Below are positions 1-6,404 of a stretch of DNA of 7,993 nucleotides, in pieces. This DNA comes from Rhodospirillales bacterium. GTDB lineage: Bacteria; Pseudomonadota; Alphaproteobacteria; Rhodospirillales; JASLLV01. Numbering within the stretch: the first letter of the stretch is position 1; each line of letters opens with the position of its first letter. The notes under the pieces were generated by a model, which was given only the letters and a program-made list of their open reading frames with translations, was not told where the DNA came from and made no database searches. The position numbers and the translations under genes are program-made. The stretch lies in assembly GCA_030754475.1 (NCBI GenBank), contig JASMAE010000138.1, positions 1 to 7,993 on the forward strand, written 5' to 3'.

Positions 1-68
1 CAATAGGTGGCGCGCGGCGCTCTAAACCCAGACGGTGCCGCCGAGACGGCGACCCGTACGTCGCGAGC

Positions 69-75
69 AGGAGGG
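69..75 (+). promoter_or_regulatory. Strong Shine-Dalgarno site for the dioxygenase reading frame
   Basis: AGGAGGG lies 5 nt before the ATG at 81. It is the best ribosome-binding site in the window and fixes the start of the interrupted dioxygenase gene, showing that the 5' end was built for efficient translation. No clear promoter hexamers are visible in the 68 bases before it; the true promoter may lie outside the window. Confidence 0.7.
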
Positions 76-80
76 TTCCA

Positions 81-476
81 ATGAGCACACCACAAATCAT
101 TCAGAAGATGTTGCCACAGTTCGTGCACGATTATCATAATGCAAATACTTACGCAAATTTAGTGCAGAAATATCATGCGAGCACATTTGACTTCGGGCCG
201 CAGGAAAAATATCGCTTGTATCATGAATATTGCAAATCTGTTTATGATGGGGGGCCGGCGCCGGAGAGCCTCAGGCCCTATATTGATAGTTACCTGAAGG
301 ATGGGTATTTCGCGTACCACGACGAGGAGAACGAAGCTCTTTGCCGATCCGTATTTGACAAACTCGAACGCGAAGGATATGTGAGCGACGAGGTAAATGC
401 AGATACCTCCGCAAGTAAGTCACACGCGCGCAATTATTTACAGGATGCATACAAAACATTTCCTGAAATCGAATAA
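81..476 (+). CDS. Truncated N-terminal fragment of the dioxygenase, 131 aa
   Basis: This is the part that would actually be translated from the strong ribosome-binding site: 131 residues from ATG 81 to TAA 474-476, ending FPEIE. It is rich in Tyr, His, Asp and Glu, has no signal peptide or membrane segment, and contains none of the iron- or 2OG-binding residues, which all sit downstream in the same frame. Its codons are AT-rich at third positions (many AAT, TAT, CAT, AAA, TTA, GCA), unlike every other gene in the window, which suggests recent acquisition of this part. On its own I would not recognise it; its identity rests on continuity with the oxygenase motifs after the stop. If the stop is genuine, the peptide is probably non-functional. 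Confidence 0.5.
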   Translation: MSTPQIIQKMLPQFVHDYHNANTYANLVQKYHASTFDFGPQEKYRLYHEYCKSVYDGGPAPESLRPYIDSYLKDGYFAYHDEENEALCRSVFDKLEREGYVSDEVNADTSASKSHARNYLQDAYKTFPEIE

Positions 477-1226
477 ATATTTCACGGACGAGTCGGCGAT
501 ATCATCCGTGGCGCTTTCGGTTGCCATTTCAAAATTTGTTTCGGGCAAATTTTCAAGTCCCAACAAGGCAAGGATGACGTTCCCGTCGGACCGCAGCTAT
601 GGCACTCCGACGGTGGTCCGGGCACCTGCATGATCATGTTCTTCCATTTCACTCCGGTGGGCGCCAAGAACGGCGGAACCGAAGTCCTGCCGTGGTCCGA
701 CTCCGTGAGGCTGTACCGCCGAACCTACAAACAAATCAGGCAAGAATGGCAGGCGCTTCACGCGGAGGACGACGGAACCCTCGGCAGAGAACCGTACCGC
801 AACATCAAGTGCCGGATCTTCGCGGATGCGATCGAGAGGGAGCATCGAAACAAGCCCGCCCGGGTCGAACAAGAGAAACCAGGTCTGGTCGCCGCCATCC
901 GCAACAATGTCATACACAAGGGTGGTTTCACCCAGCCGGGAGAGACGCGCGTCGTCTATCACACGCACCTCTATCCCTCCGATCGTCCAACACCCTTCGA
1001 GCTCTACCGAGAACGGGGCACGAAAAAGACGGCTCCCTATCCCGAGGATCCCGCGGAGATTCGAGACCAGCCAGCGTCTGTCTTCACCTATTTCGCCGCT
1101 TCTGGACTGTCTTCGGCCGAGTGCCAACGCGGCGGGCCAGCGCCCTCGCGCCCGCTTCACTCCGTTCAATTGCGCGACGCATCGCCACCGTCGTTGGGGC
1201 GCTGCCGTAAAGAAGCCTTCCCGTAA
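81..1226 (+). pseudogene. Fe(II)/2-oxoglutarate dioxygenase (PhyH-like), interrupted by an in-frame TAA
   Basis: Frame 81 continues past a single TAA (474-476) without a frameshift and carries the full signature of an Fe(II)/2OG oxygenase of the phytanoyl-CoA dioxygenase type. Counting the stop as residue 132, the HxD motif is H175-S-D177 in WHSDGGPG (603-611), the distal iron ligand is H279 in NNVIHKGG (915-917), and the 2OG-binding Arg is R290 (948-950), 11 residues after that His as in PhyH. This class hydroxylates or halogenates small molecules; the substrate cannot be read from the sequence. All catalytic residues lie after the stop, and no ATG, GTG or TTG occurs in frame between the stop and HxD, so reinitiation could not make an active enzyme. 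Homology seems to fade near 1070-1090; the tail to the TAA at 1226 is Pro/Arg-rich and probably not original. Alternatives are a sequencing error (one base change from CAA, GAA, AAA or TAC would restore the frame) or readthrough. Confidence 0.75.
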
Positions 1227-1241
1227 CCCGCTCCTCCAAGT

Positions 1242-1264
1242 GTGGTGATCAGCGGTTTCACCAC
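1242..1264. other. Small hairpin downstream of the dioxygenase remnant
   Basis: GTGGTGA (1242-1248) pairs perfectly with TCACCAC (1258-1264) around a 9-nt loop. It sits just after the final TAA (1224-1226) and before repeat A. There is no T-run on either strand, so it is at most a weak or factor-assisted terminator. The surrounding 1090-1281 stretch shows no other recognisable content. Confidence 0.3.
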
Positions 1265-1281
1265 GCCACGGGGGCGAACAC

Positions 1282-1421
1282 CTAGAGCGGATCGCGGCTG
1301 ATTGGAGCCGCGATGCGGTTGCTATCAACCGCGTGAATCCGTTCGATTTCAATAGGCTAGACCAGTTTCACCCGGTCGGCGGTTAGCTATGGCGATTCTG
1401 ACCGATCACGATCCGGTCTAG
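1282..1421 (+). repeat. Copy A of a ~140-bp bipartite palindromic repeat (MITE-like)
   Basis: The element begins CTAGAGCGGATCG and ends CGATCCGGTCTAG. Its termini are inverted repeats (13 of 16 outer bases match when one end is reverse-complemented), and CTAG sits at both edges. Internally it consists of two palindromic modules side by side, roughly 1282-1356 and 1357-1421; the second starts with its own CTAGACCAG and ends GGTCTAG. The reverse complement of 7851-7991 shares the same outer ends, the inner GCGTGAATCCG block, TAGACCAG and CGGTCGGCGG. It carries two GANTC sites (1335-1339, 1394-1398). It begins 5 bp beyond the stop codon of the di-haem gene. It codes for nothing evident. Dispersed intergenic palindromes of this kind are known in alphaproteobacteria; I infer a non-autonomous element or REP-like unit. 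Confidence 0.8.
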
Positions 1422-1426
1422 GGTTC

Positions 1427-2701
1427 TCAGCGCGACCCGCCCGGCGATTGCGGATCGTAGAACGAGCCCGGCACCGCCGCCTCAATGGTCGGGGCCTCGG
1501 CGGCCACGATCCGATCCCACCGCGCCAACGCGTCGCGGGCCGGCGCGAAATCGTGCCGCCTTGCCATGCCGATCACGCCTGCGAGCGCCCGCGACCACGC
1601 GACCAGGTTGTCGCGGACATCGGCGTGCCCGGAGCCGGGGAAGCGCTCGTGGATGCGCCCCAACTGACGGCGCACCATCGCCGAGATCACGTCCGCGCCT
1701 GCGACGTCCTCGTCGGCCAGCGGCTCGTCCAGAAGGTTGGCGAAATCACGTATGTCGGCTAGGTCGCCGGCCAAGGTCCTGGGCGCGCGCGCCCCTTCGA
1801 CTGCACCCACGGCCGCCAAGTAGGCGTGCATGTCTGCGCGCTCTTTGGCGTCGTATCCGAGCCCCAGGACGCGGTCGAAATGCGCGATAGCGGCATCCAG
1901 ATCGGCCGCTCGTCCGTCGTGGAAATAAGGAGCCGTCTCGGCGAGACCGAGCAAGCTTGGGGTGTCGAAGACGCCGCCCGTGCCGACGTCGTGGCTCGAG
2001 CGGTCGATGAAGGCGGCCGAGGGGACGTGGCAACGCGCGCAGTCGCGGGCGAACGATGCCTCGCCGCGGAGCGCCGGCGCCGGCGCGTGCGGGCGCAGCT
2101 TACCCAGCGGGCCGAGGTTCGGATTCGGCGGAAGGGCCAGGGCCTGCTGGTAGGCGACGAGCGCGTCGAGCAGCCAGGGCTCGGGCTCCGCGCCCCCAAA
2201 CTCGTCCACGATGACGTTGCGGGTAAACGACGCGAGATCGAAGAACCGCCCGTCGCGGCCGTAGGGCGCGGTCCAGCGAACACCCCTGAGCGAGGGGATG
2301 TTGACGGGATTGGCGAGGCCGTCTTCCCTGGGACCCCTCCAAAACGCGTGGGTGACGTCGGCGTTGCCGGGCCTGTCGGAGACTTCGGCGACGAAGAATT
2401 GGACGTTGGCCGCGCCGCCGGTGTGGCAGGTCTCGCACGAAAGGTCGCGGCGCGCGACCCAGCCGCCAAGGATCGCCGGCGAGCGGAAGGCGAGTCGGTC
2501 CAGTCGGGCGGCGTAAGGCGGCCGCGCGCCCGCGTCCGCCTCGGCGAGCACCTCTCGCGGCGGCGAGGCGAGGAACGCGCGTGCTTCCGGCGTGGGCGCG
2601 ATCCAGCGGGTCTCCGACGGTGGAGCTTGCGCGAGCGCGACCGCGCCGGTTAGCGAAAGGCAAGCCACGATCGCCTGATAAAAGGGGATGCACTTGACCA
2701 T
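1427..2701 (-). CDS. Di-haem cytochrome c peroxidase / MauG-like protein, exported
   Basis: A 424-residue periplasmic protein of the bacterial cytochrome c peroxidase/MauG superfamily, whose members reduce peroxide or oxidise protein substrates with two c-type haems. Residues 1-25 form a Sec signal peptide (hydrophobic stretch about 10-24, likely cleavage after ALA). Haem 1 binds at C89-E-T-C-H93 and haem 2 at C221-A-R-C-H225. Each is followed by the family's Pro-Ser-Leu and Asp-Gly signatures (IPSLRG and APYGRDGR; TPSLLG and APYFHDGR). Residues ~310-424 form an extra, probably helical C-terminal segment beyond the second haem domain. ATG 2701 is preferred over an in-frame TTG at 2734 because it starts directly before the signal peptide, while a candidate -10 box (2743-2748) would place transcription initiation close to the TTG. 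It is divergent from the flavin oxidoreductase gene. The family is clear; the physiological substrate is not. Confidence 0.9.
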   Translation of the reverse strand: MVKCIPFYQAIVACLSLTGAVALAQAPPSETRWIAPTPEARAFLASPPREVLAEADAGARPPYAARLDRLAFRSPAILGGWVARRDLSCETCHTGGAANVQFFVAEVSDRPGNADVTHAFWRGPREDGLANPVNIPSLRGVRWTAPYGRDGRFFDLASFTRNVIVDEFGGAEPEPWLLDALVAYQQALALPPNPNLGPLGKLRPHAPAPALRGEASFARDCARCHVPSAAFIDRSSHDVGTGGVFDTPSLLGLAETAPYFHDGRAADLDAAIAHFDRVLGLGYDAKERADMHAYLAAVGAVEGARAPRTLAGDLADIRDFANLLDEPLADEDVAGADVISAMVRRQLGRIHERFPGSGHADVRDNLVAWSRALAGVIGMARRHDFAPARDALARWDRIVAAEAPTIEAAVPGSFYDPQSPGGSR

Positions 2702-2742
2702 GATGATTCGTTCCGCGTCCGCGAGCGGCCTCAAGATGACGA

Positions 2743-2748
2743 ATCATA
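2743..2748 (-). promoter_or_regulatory. Candidate -10 element for the di-haem gene
   Basis: On the minus strand this reads TATGAT, 5 of 6 matches to TATAAT, about 42 nt before ATG 2701. No good -35 hexamer lies at the right distance. A GANTC site (2741-2745) overlaps it and two more (2705-2709 and 2792-2796) lie in the same 143-bp divergent intergenic region. Confidence 0.3.
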
Positions 2749-2844
2749 GCACGCCCGGCCAGTAGCAATCGGCGGCGCCGTCGCGCGAGGCGAATCGCGA
2801 GCGGGGGTTAACGATCCGCGCCGCTCGGAATAGAGTGCGCGGTG

Positions 2845-3873
2845 ATGCGTCTCAGCGTCCTCGATCAGTCACCGGTGAGCGCCGGCGGCGCCCCGGCCGA
2901 CGCCGTCAGCGAAACGGTCCAGCTCGCGCCGGCCGCCGAACGGCTCGGCTACCATCGCTACTGGGTGGCCGAGCACCACGGCTCGGCGGGGCTCGCCGGC
3001 ACCGTACCCGAGATCCTAGTCGCCCGCATCGCGTCCGCCACCATGTCGATGCGGGTCGGCTCGGGCGGCGTGATGCTCAGCCACTACAGCCCGTTCAAGG
3101 TGGCCGAGACCTACCGCATGATCGAGACCCTGTTTCCCGGCCGGATCGACCTCGGCATCGGCCGGGCCGCCGGCGCCGATCCGCTAACCGCCTTGACGCT
3201 TCGCAACGGCATCGAGCCGCTGGCGCCCGATCGCTATCCCAGCCACGTCGCGGACCTGATCGGCTTCCTCACGGGAAAGCTCGATGCGGATCATCCCTTC
3301 GCCGGGTTTTCCGCCATGCCTTCCGGAGACGGCGTTCCGGAGATCTGGCTCTTGGGATCGAGCGATCAAAGCGCCCAGCTCGCGGCCTATGTGGGGCTCG
3401 TGTTCTCGTTCGCCCAGTTCATCAACGAAGGCGACGCCGGCGTGATGGAAGCCTATCGGCAGTGCTTCCGTCCCTCGCCGCGTTGCCGGGCCGCAAGCGC
3501 CAGCGTCGCCGTGTTCGTGATCTGCGCGGACTCCGAAGCCGAGGCCCTGCGCCTGGAGGCCAACCGCAACCTGTGGCACCTCAGGAGCCGGCAGGAAGGG
3601 GAGCTTCCGCCCTTTCCGAGCGCCGCCGACGCGCTGTCTTACGCATACACCGAGGCCGACCGGGCGCAGATCGAACGCAGCCGCCGGCAAAACGTGGTGG
3701 GCGCCCCCGAACAGGTAAAGGCGCGGCTGGGCGAGATCGCTCGCGCGTACGGCGTCGACGAGTTGGTCATCGTCACCATCTGCCACGACTTCGGTACGCG
3801 CCTTCGCTCGTACGAGCTGCTCGCGGAGGCATTTGGAATCACGAAGCGGACGGAACGAGGAGAGAGCCGATGA
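2845..3873 (+). CDS. LLM-class flavin-dependent oxidoreductase (MsnO8-type luciferase-like)
   Basis: A 342-residue cytoplasmic protein of the bacterial luciferase-like monooxygenase fold, which uses reduced FMN or coenzyme F420 for oxidation of small substrates. The N-terminus LSVLDQSPVSAGG, RYWVAEHH (39-45), the GSGGVMLSHYSP segment (72-83) with KVAE following, FPGRIDLGIGRAAG (97-110) and the late GAPEQVKARL (286-295) are the hallmarks of the MsnO8 subgroup, whose usual length of ~330-340 residues is matched. Many members are annotated only as LLM oxidoreductases and lack a known substrate. ATG 2845 is chosen; an in-frame GTG directly before it (2842) would add one residue. The ribosome-binding site is weak. 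The stop overlaps the next start as ATGA (3870-3873), so the two proteins are translationally coupled and probably stoichiometric. Family assignment is firm; substrate unknown. Confidence 0.92.
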   Translation: MRLSVLDQSPVSAGGAPADAVSETVQLAPAAERLGYHRYWVAEHHGSAGLAGTVPEILVARIASATMSMRVGSGGVMLSHYSPFKVAETYRMIETLFPGRIDLGIGRAAGADPLTALTLRNGIEPLAPDRYPSHVADLIGFLTGKLDADHPFAGFSAMPSGDGVPEIWLLGSSDQSAQLAAYVGLVFSFAQFINEGDAGVMEAYRQCFRPSPRCRAASASVAVFVICADSEAEALRLEANRNLWHLRSRQEGELPPFPSAADALSYAYTEADRAQIERSRRQNVVGAPEQVKARLGEIARAYGVDELVIVTICHDFGTRLRSYELLAEAFGITKRTERGESR

Positions 3874-4871
3874 GCGAGAACACCTTCCGGGCGCTGGTGC
3901 TCGACGAGGGCGACGGCGCGCCGGTCGCCTCGGTGAAGAACGTCGCGCTGGACGCCCTTCCCGACGGCGACATCACCGTCGCCGTCGCGTACTCCGATCT
4001 CAACTACAAGGACGGGATGATCCTGAAGGGGATCGGGGGGCTGGTGAAGTCCTATCCCCACGTCCCGGGAATCGATTTCGTGGGTACGGTCGAATCTTCG
4101 CGCTCACCGCGGTTTGCGCCCGGCGATCCGGTGATCCTAACCGGCTGGCGCGTGGGCGAGGTTCGCTGGGGCGGCTATGCGTGCCGGGCCCGCGTCCGGT
4201 CCGACTGGCTGGTTCCGCTGCCCGACGGGATGACGCTGCGCCACGCCATGGCGCTCGGGACCGCCGGGTTCACGGCGATGCTCGCGGTGATGGCGCTCGA
4301 AGATCAAGGTCTTTCGCCCACGGGCGAGGGCGAGGTGCTGGTGAGTGGGGCCGCGGGCGGGGTCGGCAGCGTGGCCGTGGCCCTGCTGGCGGCGCTGGGT
4401 TACCGGGTGGCAGCGTCGACGGGCCGGGCCGGGGCGCACGCGTATTTGCGCGAGCTTGGGGCGACGAACGTCGTCGAACGTGCCGAGCTCGAGGCGCCGC
4501 CGCCGCGGCCTTTGGCATCCGAGCGGTGGGCGGGCGCGATCGACAATGTGGGCGGAACGACGCTTGCGAACGTGCTCACCCAGCTTCGCACCCGCGCGGG
4601 CTGCGCGTCCGTTGGGCTTGCCGGCGGGCACAGCTTCGAGGCTTCGGTGATCCCGTTCGTGATCCGCGGCGTGAAACTGTTGGGGATCGATTCGGCCACC
4701 TGTCCCTCGGAACAGCGCATTGTGGCTTGGAACCGGCTCGCTCGGGAACTTCCTGGCGAGGCCCTGGAGCGCATGACCACGGTGGTTTCGCTCGGAGAGG
4801 TCTCAAACCTCGCCGGTGATATCCTTTCAGGCAGGGTCCGGGGGCGGACCGTCGTCGACGTGAACGCCTGA
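3870..4871 (+). CDS. acuI: AcuI/YhdH-type NADPH-dependent quinone/acrylyl-CoA reductase
   Basis: A 333-residue medium-chain dehydrogenase/reductase without the zinc sites, of the YhdH/AcuI group. AcuI enzymes reduce acryloyl-CoA to propionyl-CoA with NADPH, detoxifying acrylate from DMSP or 3-hydroxypropionate. Diagnostic segments are SDLNYKDGMILKG (42-54), YPHVPGIDFVGTV (62-74), the GTAGFTAMLAV helix (130-140), and the nucleotide-binding loop SGAAGGVGSVA (159-169). IDNVGG (225-229) and LLGIDSATCP (270-279) also match the group. The length fits the family (~325-335). The start is fixed by AGGAG at 3858-3862, 7 nt upstream, and by the 4-bp ATGA overlap with the preceding flavin oxidoreductase. 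No DMSP lyase or acrylate-CoA ligase gene is in view, so the acryloyl-CoA role is inferred from family resemblance; other enoyl or quinone substrates are possible. Confidence 0.9.
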   Translation: MSENTFRALVLDEGDGAPVASVKNVALDALPDGDITVAVAYSDLNYKDGMILKGIGGLVKSYPHVPGIDFVGTVESSRSPRFAPGDPVILTGWRVGEVRWGGYACRARVRSDWLVPLPDGMTLRHAMALGTAGFTAMLAVMALEDQGLSPTGEGEVLVSGAAGGVGSVAVALLAALGYRVAASTGRAGAHAYLRELGATNVVERAELEAPPPRPLASERWAGAIDNVGGTTLANVLTQLRTRAGCASVGLAGGHSFEASVIPFVIRGVKLLGIDSATCPSEQRIVAWNRLARELPGEALERMTTVVSLGEVSNLAGDILSGRVRGRTVVDVNA

Positions 4872-4963
4872 TCGGACACCGGCGCCGCACGTTGGCCCCC
4901 ATATTGCATTGTCTCATTGCGGATCGTGGTCGGGACGGGGCCATGCGGAACGGGAGAAGGACA

Positions 4964-5359
4964 ATGCTGAGAGCTGCCATACCGCTTGTCGCGGGCGCGC
5001 TGCTTGCGGCGTGTGGGTACGTGTCCGAGTACGAAAAGGGGGTCCACGACTACGAGGCCACCTATTGCTACAAATCGTTGGCCGCAGTGCGCTGCTTCGA
5101 CGAGCCTTATCAACGGGACGAGAAGCGGCTGGTGAACTACTACGGGCCGGCGCCGAGCCGCTACGACCGGCCAGAGGCACCGCCTCCGGTCACGCTCGCG
5201 GCGCCGCCCGCCATCGATTATTTCGTGCGCGATCCCGAGCCGATCCCGGAACCGGCGCCTCAACGGCCGAAACTGCCGCTTCCCTGGCTGAAGGACAATG
5301 CCTGGGTCGACCCCGATGGCGATCCTGCGCCCGGTGGGGCGGGGGCGGAAATCCACTAG
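4964..5359 (+). CDS. Small lipoprotein of unknown function
   Basis: A 131-residue predicted lipoprotein. MLRAAIPLVAGALLAAC carries a lipobox L14-A-A-C17, so the mature protein would be acylated on C17; Gly at +2 suggests sorting to the outer membrane (the +2 rule is established in enterobacteria and extrapolated here). The mature part starts GYVSEYEKGVHDYE and has two further Cys (35, 44), then KRLVNYYGPAPSRYDRP (54-70), a Pro-rich linker (71-108) and an acidic, Gly-rich tail. I recognise the style of short uncharacterised alphaproteobacterial lipoproteins but no named domain. ATG 4964 is preferred over upstream in-frame ATGs (4892, 4943) because GGAGAAGG (4953-4960) sits at good spacing and the signal peptide starts there. 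It lies 92 nt after the AcuI-like gene on the same strand and could share its transcript. It ends in TAG. Confidence 0.75.
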   Translation: MLRAAIPLVAGALLAACGYVSEYEKGVHDYEATYCYKSLAAVRCFDEPYQRDEKRLVNYYGPAPSRYDRPEAPPPVTLAAPPAIDYFVRDPEPIPEPAPQRPKLPLPWLKDNAWVDPDGDPAPGGAGAEIH

Positions 5360-5453
5360 CGGCCGCGGTCTTCCGCCGAGTCTCGGCGCGGCGCGCGAAC
5401 GGCGAAACCGAAAGGATCGGAAAGAATTTCCCTTCGGGTTCCGGGCGCGCCTG

Positions 5454-5475
5454 CGCTCGGGGATGCGCCCCAGCG
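5454..5475. other. GC-rich hairpin between the lipoprotein and Sel1 genes
   Basis: CGCT and GGGG (5454-5457, 5459-5462) pair with CCCC and AGCG (5468-5475): eight pairs, one bulged C and a 5-nt loop. No T-run follows, so it is not a canonical intrinsic terminator. It could still end or stabilise the lipoprotein transcript. An AT-rich patch follows (5478-5520) with GATAAT at 5504-5509, a possible -10 element for the Sel1 gene but without a well-placed -35. Confidence 0.3.
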
Positions 5476-5544
5476 TCCAAACATTTGGTACGCCCCTTAA
5501 TCGGATAATACTAGATCTTGTGCACCGGACGCCGCGCGGGCATT

Positions 5545-6336
5545 ATGTCCACCATGTTACGGGGCGATGGGCGTGCGGGCCGGGGCGATGCGTCACCGAT
5601 CGGTGGCGAGGGACAACCGTTTCCGTCGCGGCCCCATTCTATTCAGCGGGTTTCTCCATATATCGTCTTCGCCTTCGCGGTGCTCGTCGCGGCGGCGCCG
5701 GCCCTGGCCGCCGAGGTTCCGGTGCCCAAGAACTACGGCGAGGCGATGCGCTGGTACGAACGCGCCGCCGAAGGGGGAAACGCCCAGGCGCAATTCTACT
5801 TGGGCGTCATGCTCGAGAACGGGGTTCGTGGCGAGCCCGACGCCAAGGCGGCGGCCGGGTGGTACCTGAAAACCGCCGAGCAGGGGCATCTCGAGGCGCA
5901 GTCGCGGATCGCGGAAATGTACTACGAAGGCCGCGGTGTGGCGCGGGCGCCCATCGAGGCGATGCGCTGGTTCGAAGCCGCCGCCGAAGGGGGATGGCCG
6001 AGGGCCCAATACAACCTGGCGCTCATGTACGAGCGCGGAATCGGGGCCGCCGCGAACGCAAGGCACGCCGCCCGGTGGTACGAGCGAGCGGTCGATTCCG
6101 GGATCGACGCCGCGCGCCGTCAGCTCAGCTATCTCTATGCCGTCGGCGGGCCGGGGCTGGAGCCGGACCCCATCCGCGCGCTGATGTGGCTCGAGATCGC
6201 CGCAGAAGCGGGGCTTGAAGACGAGGGCGAATACCGCGAGGGCCTGACCGGGCGGATGTCGGCAGACGACATCGCCGAAGCGCGCGCGCTCACGAAAGAA
6301 CGCCTGGATTGGCTGCACGGGACCATGCCCCGCTGA
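5545..6336 (+). CDS. Exported Sel1-like repeat protein
   Basis: A protein of up to 263 residues built from about four Sel1-like repeats plus a C-terminal variant. The repeats are NYGEAMRWYERAAEGG (63-78), AKAAAGWYLKTAEQG (100-114), PIEAMRWFEAAAEGG (136-150), and ARHAARWYERAVDSG (172-186); the end piece is RALMWLEIAAEAG (211-223). Each carries the AxxWYxxAAExG helix followed by A...L..MY..G. Such solenoids are protein-interaction scaffolds, often periplasmic in proteobacteria. A hydrophobic segment PYIVFAFAVLVAAAPALAA (38-56) looks like a signal peptide, but about 37 polar residues precede it, which is too long for a normal n-region. In-frame starts are TTG 5518, ATG 5545 and ATG 5554, none with a good ribosome-binding site, and none lies nearer the hydrophobic segment. 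A real start error, frameshift or unusual start is possible. It faces the MBL gene convergently across 68 bp with no clear terminator. Confidence 0.85.
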   Translation: MSTMLRGDGRAGRGDASPIGGEGQPFPSRPHSIQRVSPYIVFAFAVLVAAAPALAAEVPVPKNYGEAMRWYERAAEGGNAQAQFYLGVMLENGVRGEPDAKAAAGWYLKTAEQGHLEAQSRIAEMYYEGRGVARAPIEAMRWFEAAAEGGWPRAQYNLALMYERGIGAAANARHAARWYERAVDSGIDAARRQLSYLYAVGGPGLEPDPIRALMWLEIAAEAGLEDEGEYREGLTGRMSADDIAEARALTKERLDWLHGTMPR

Positions 6337-6404
6337 ACGGCTGCGCGATCCTCCCGTCGCTCACTGCTGCCGGCCGTCACCCGAATGCCCGGGCCGCGCG
6401 CGCG

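Noticed and set aside
630..1226. Separate gene starting at ATG 630
   Set aside because: It would begin after the HxD iron-binding motif (603-611) and so lack two of three metal ligands; it is the 3' part of the interrupted dioxygenase.
597..1352. 251-codon open frame on the minus strand across the dioxygenase
   Set aside because: It is antisense to a frame with clear HxD...H...R oxygenase motifs, is Arg-rich and resembles no family; it is a shadow of GC-biased coding sequence.
1826..2653. 275-codon plus-strand frame opposite the di-haem gene
   Set aside because: The minus strand has two CxxCH motifs, a signal peptide and family signatures; the plus frame has no recognisable features.
2835..4871. 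678-codon open frame covering the flavin oxidoreductase and the AcuI-like gene
   Set aside because: Before 3870 it is an out-of-frame Arg-rich translation of the flavin oxidoreductase gene. The AcuI family N-terminus, ribosome-binding site and ATGA overlap fix the start at 3870, so no fusion protein is inferred.
4400..5356. 318-codon minus-strand frame over the AcuI end and lipoprotein
   Set aside because: It runs antisense to two well-supported genes and has no family signature.
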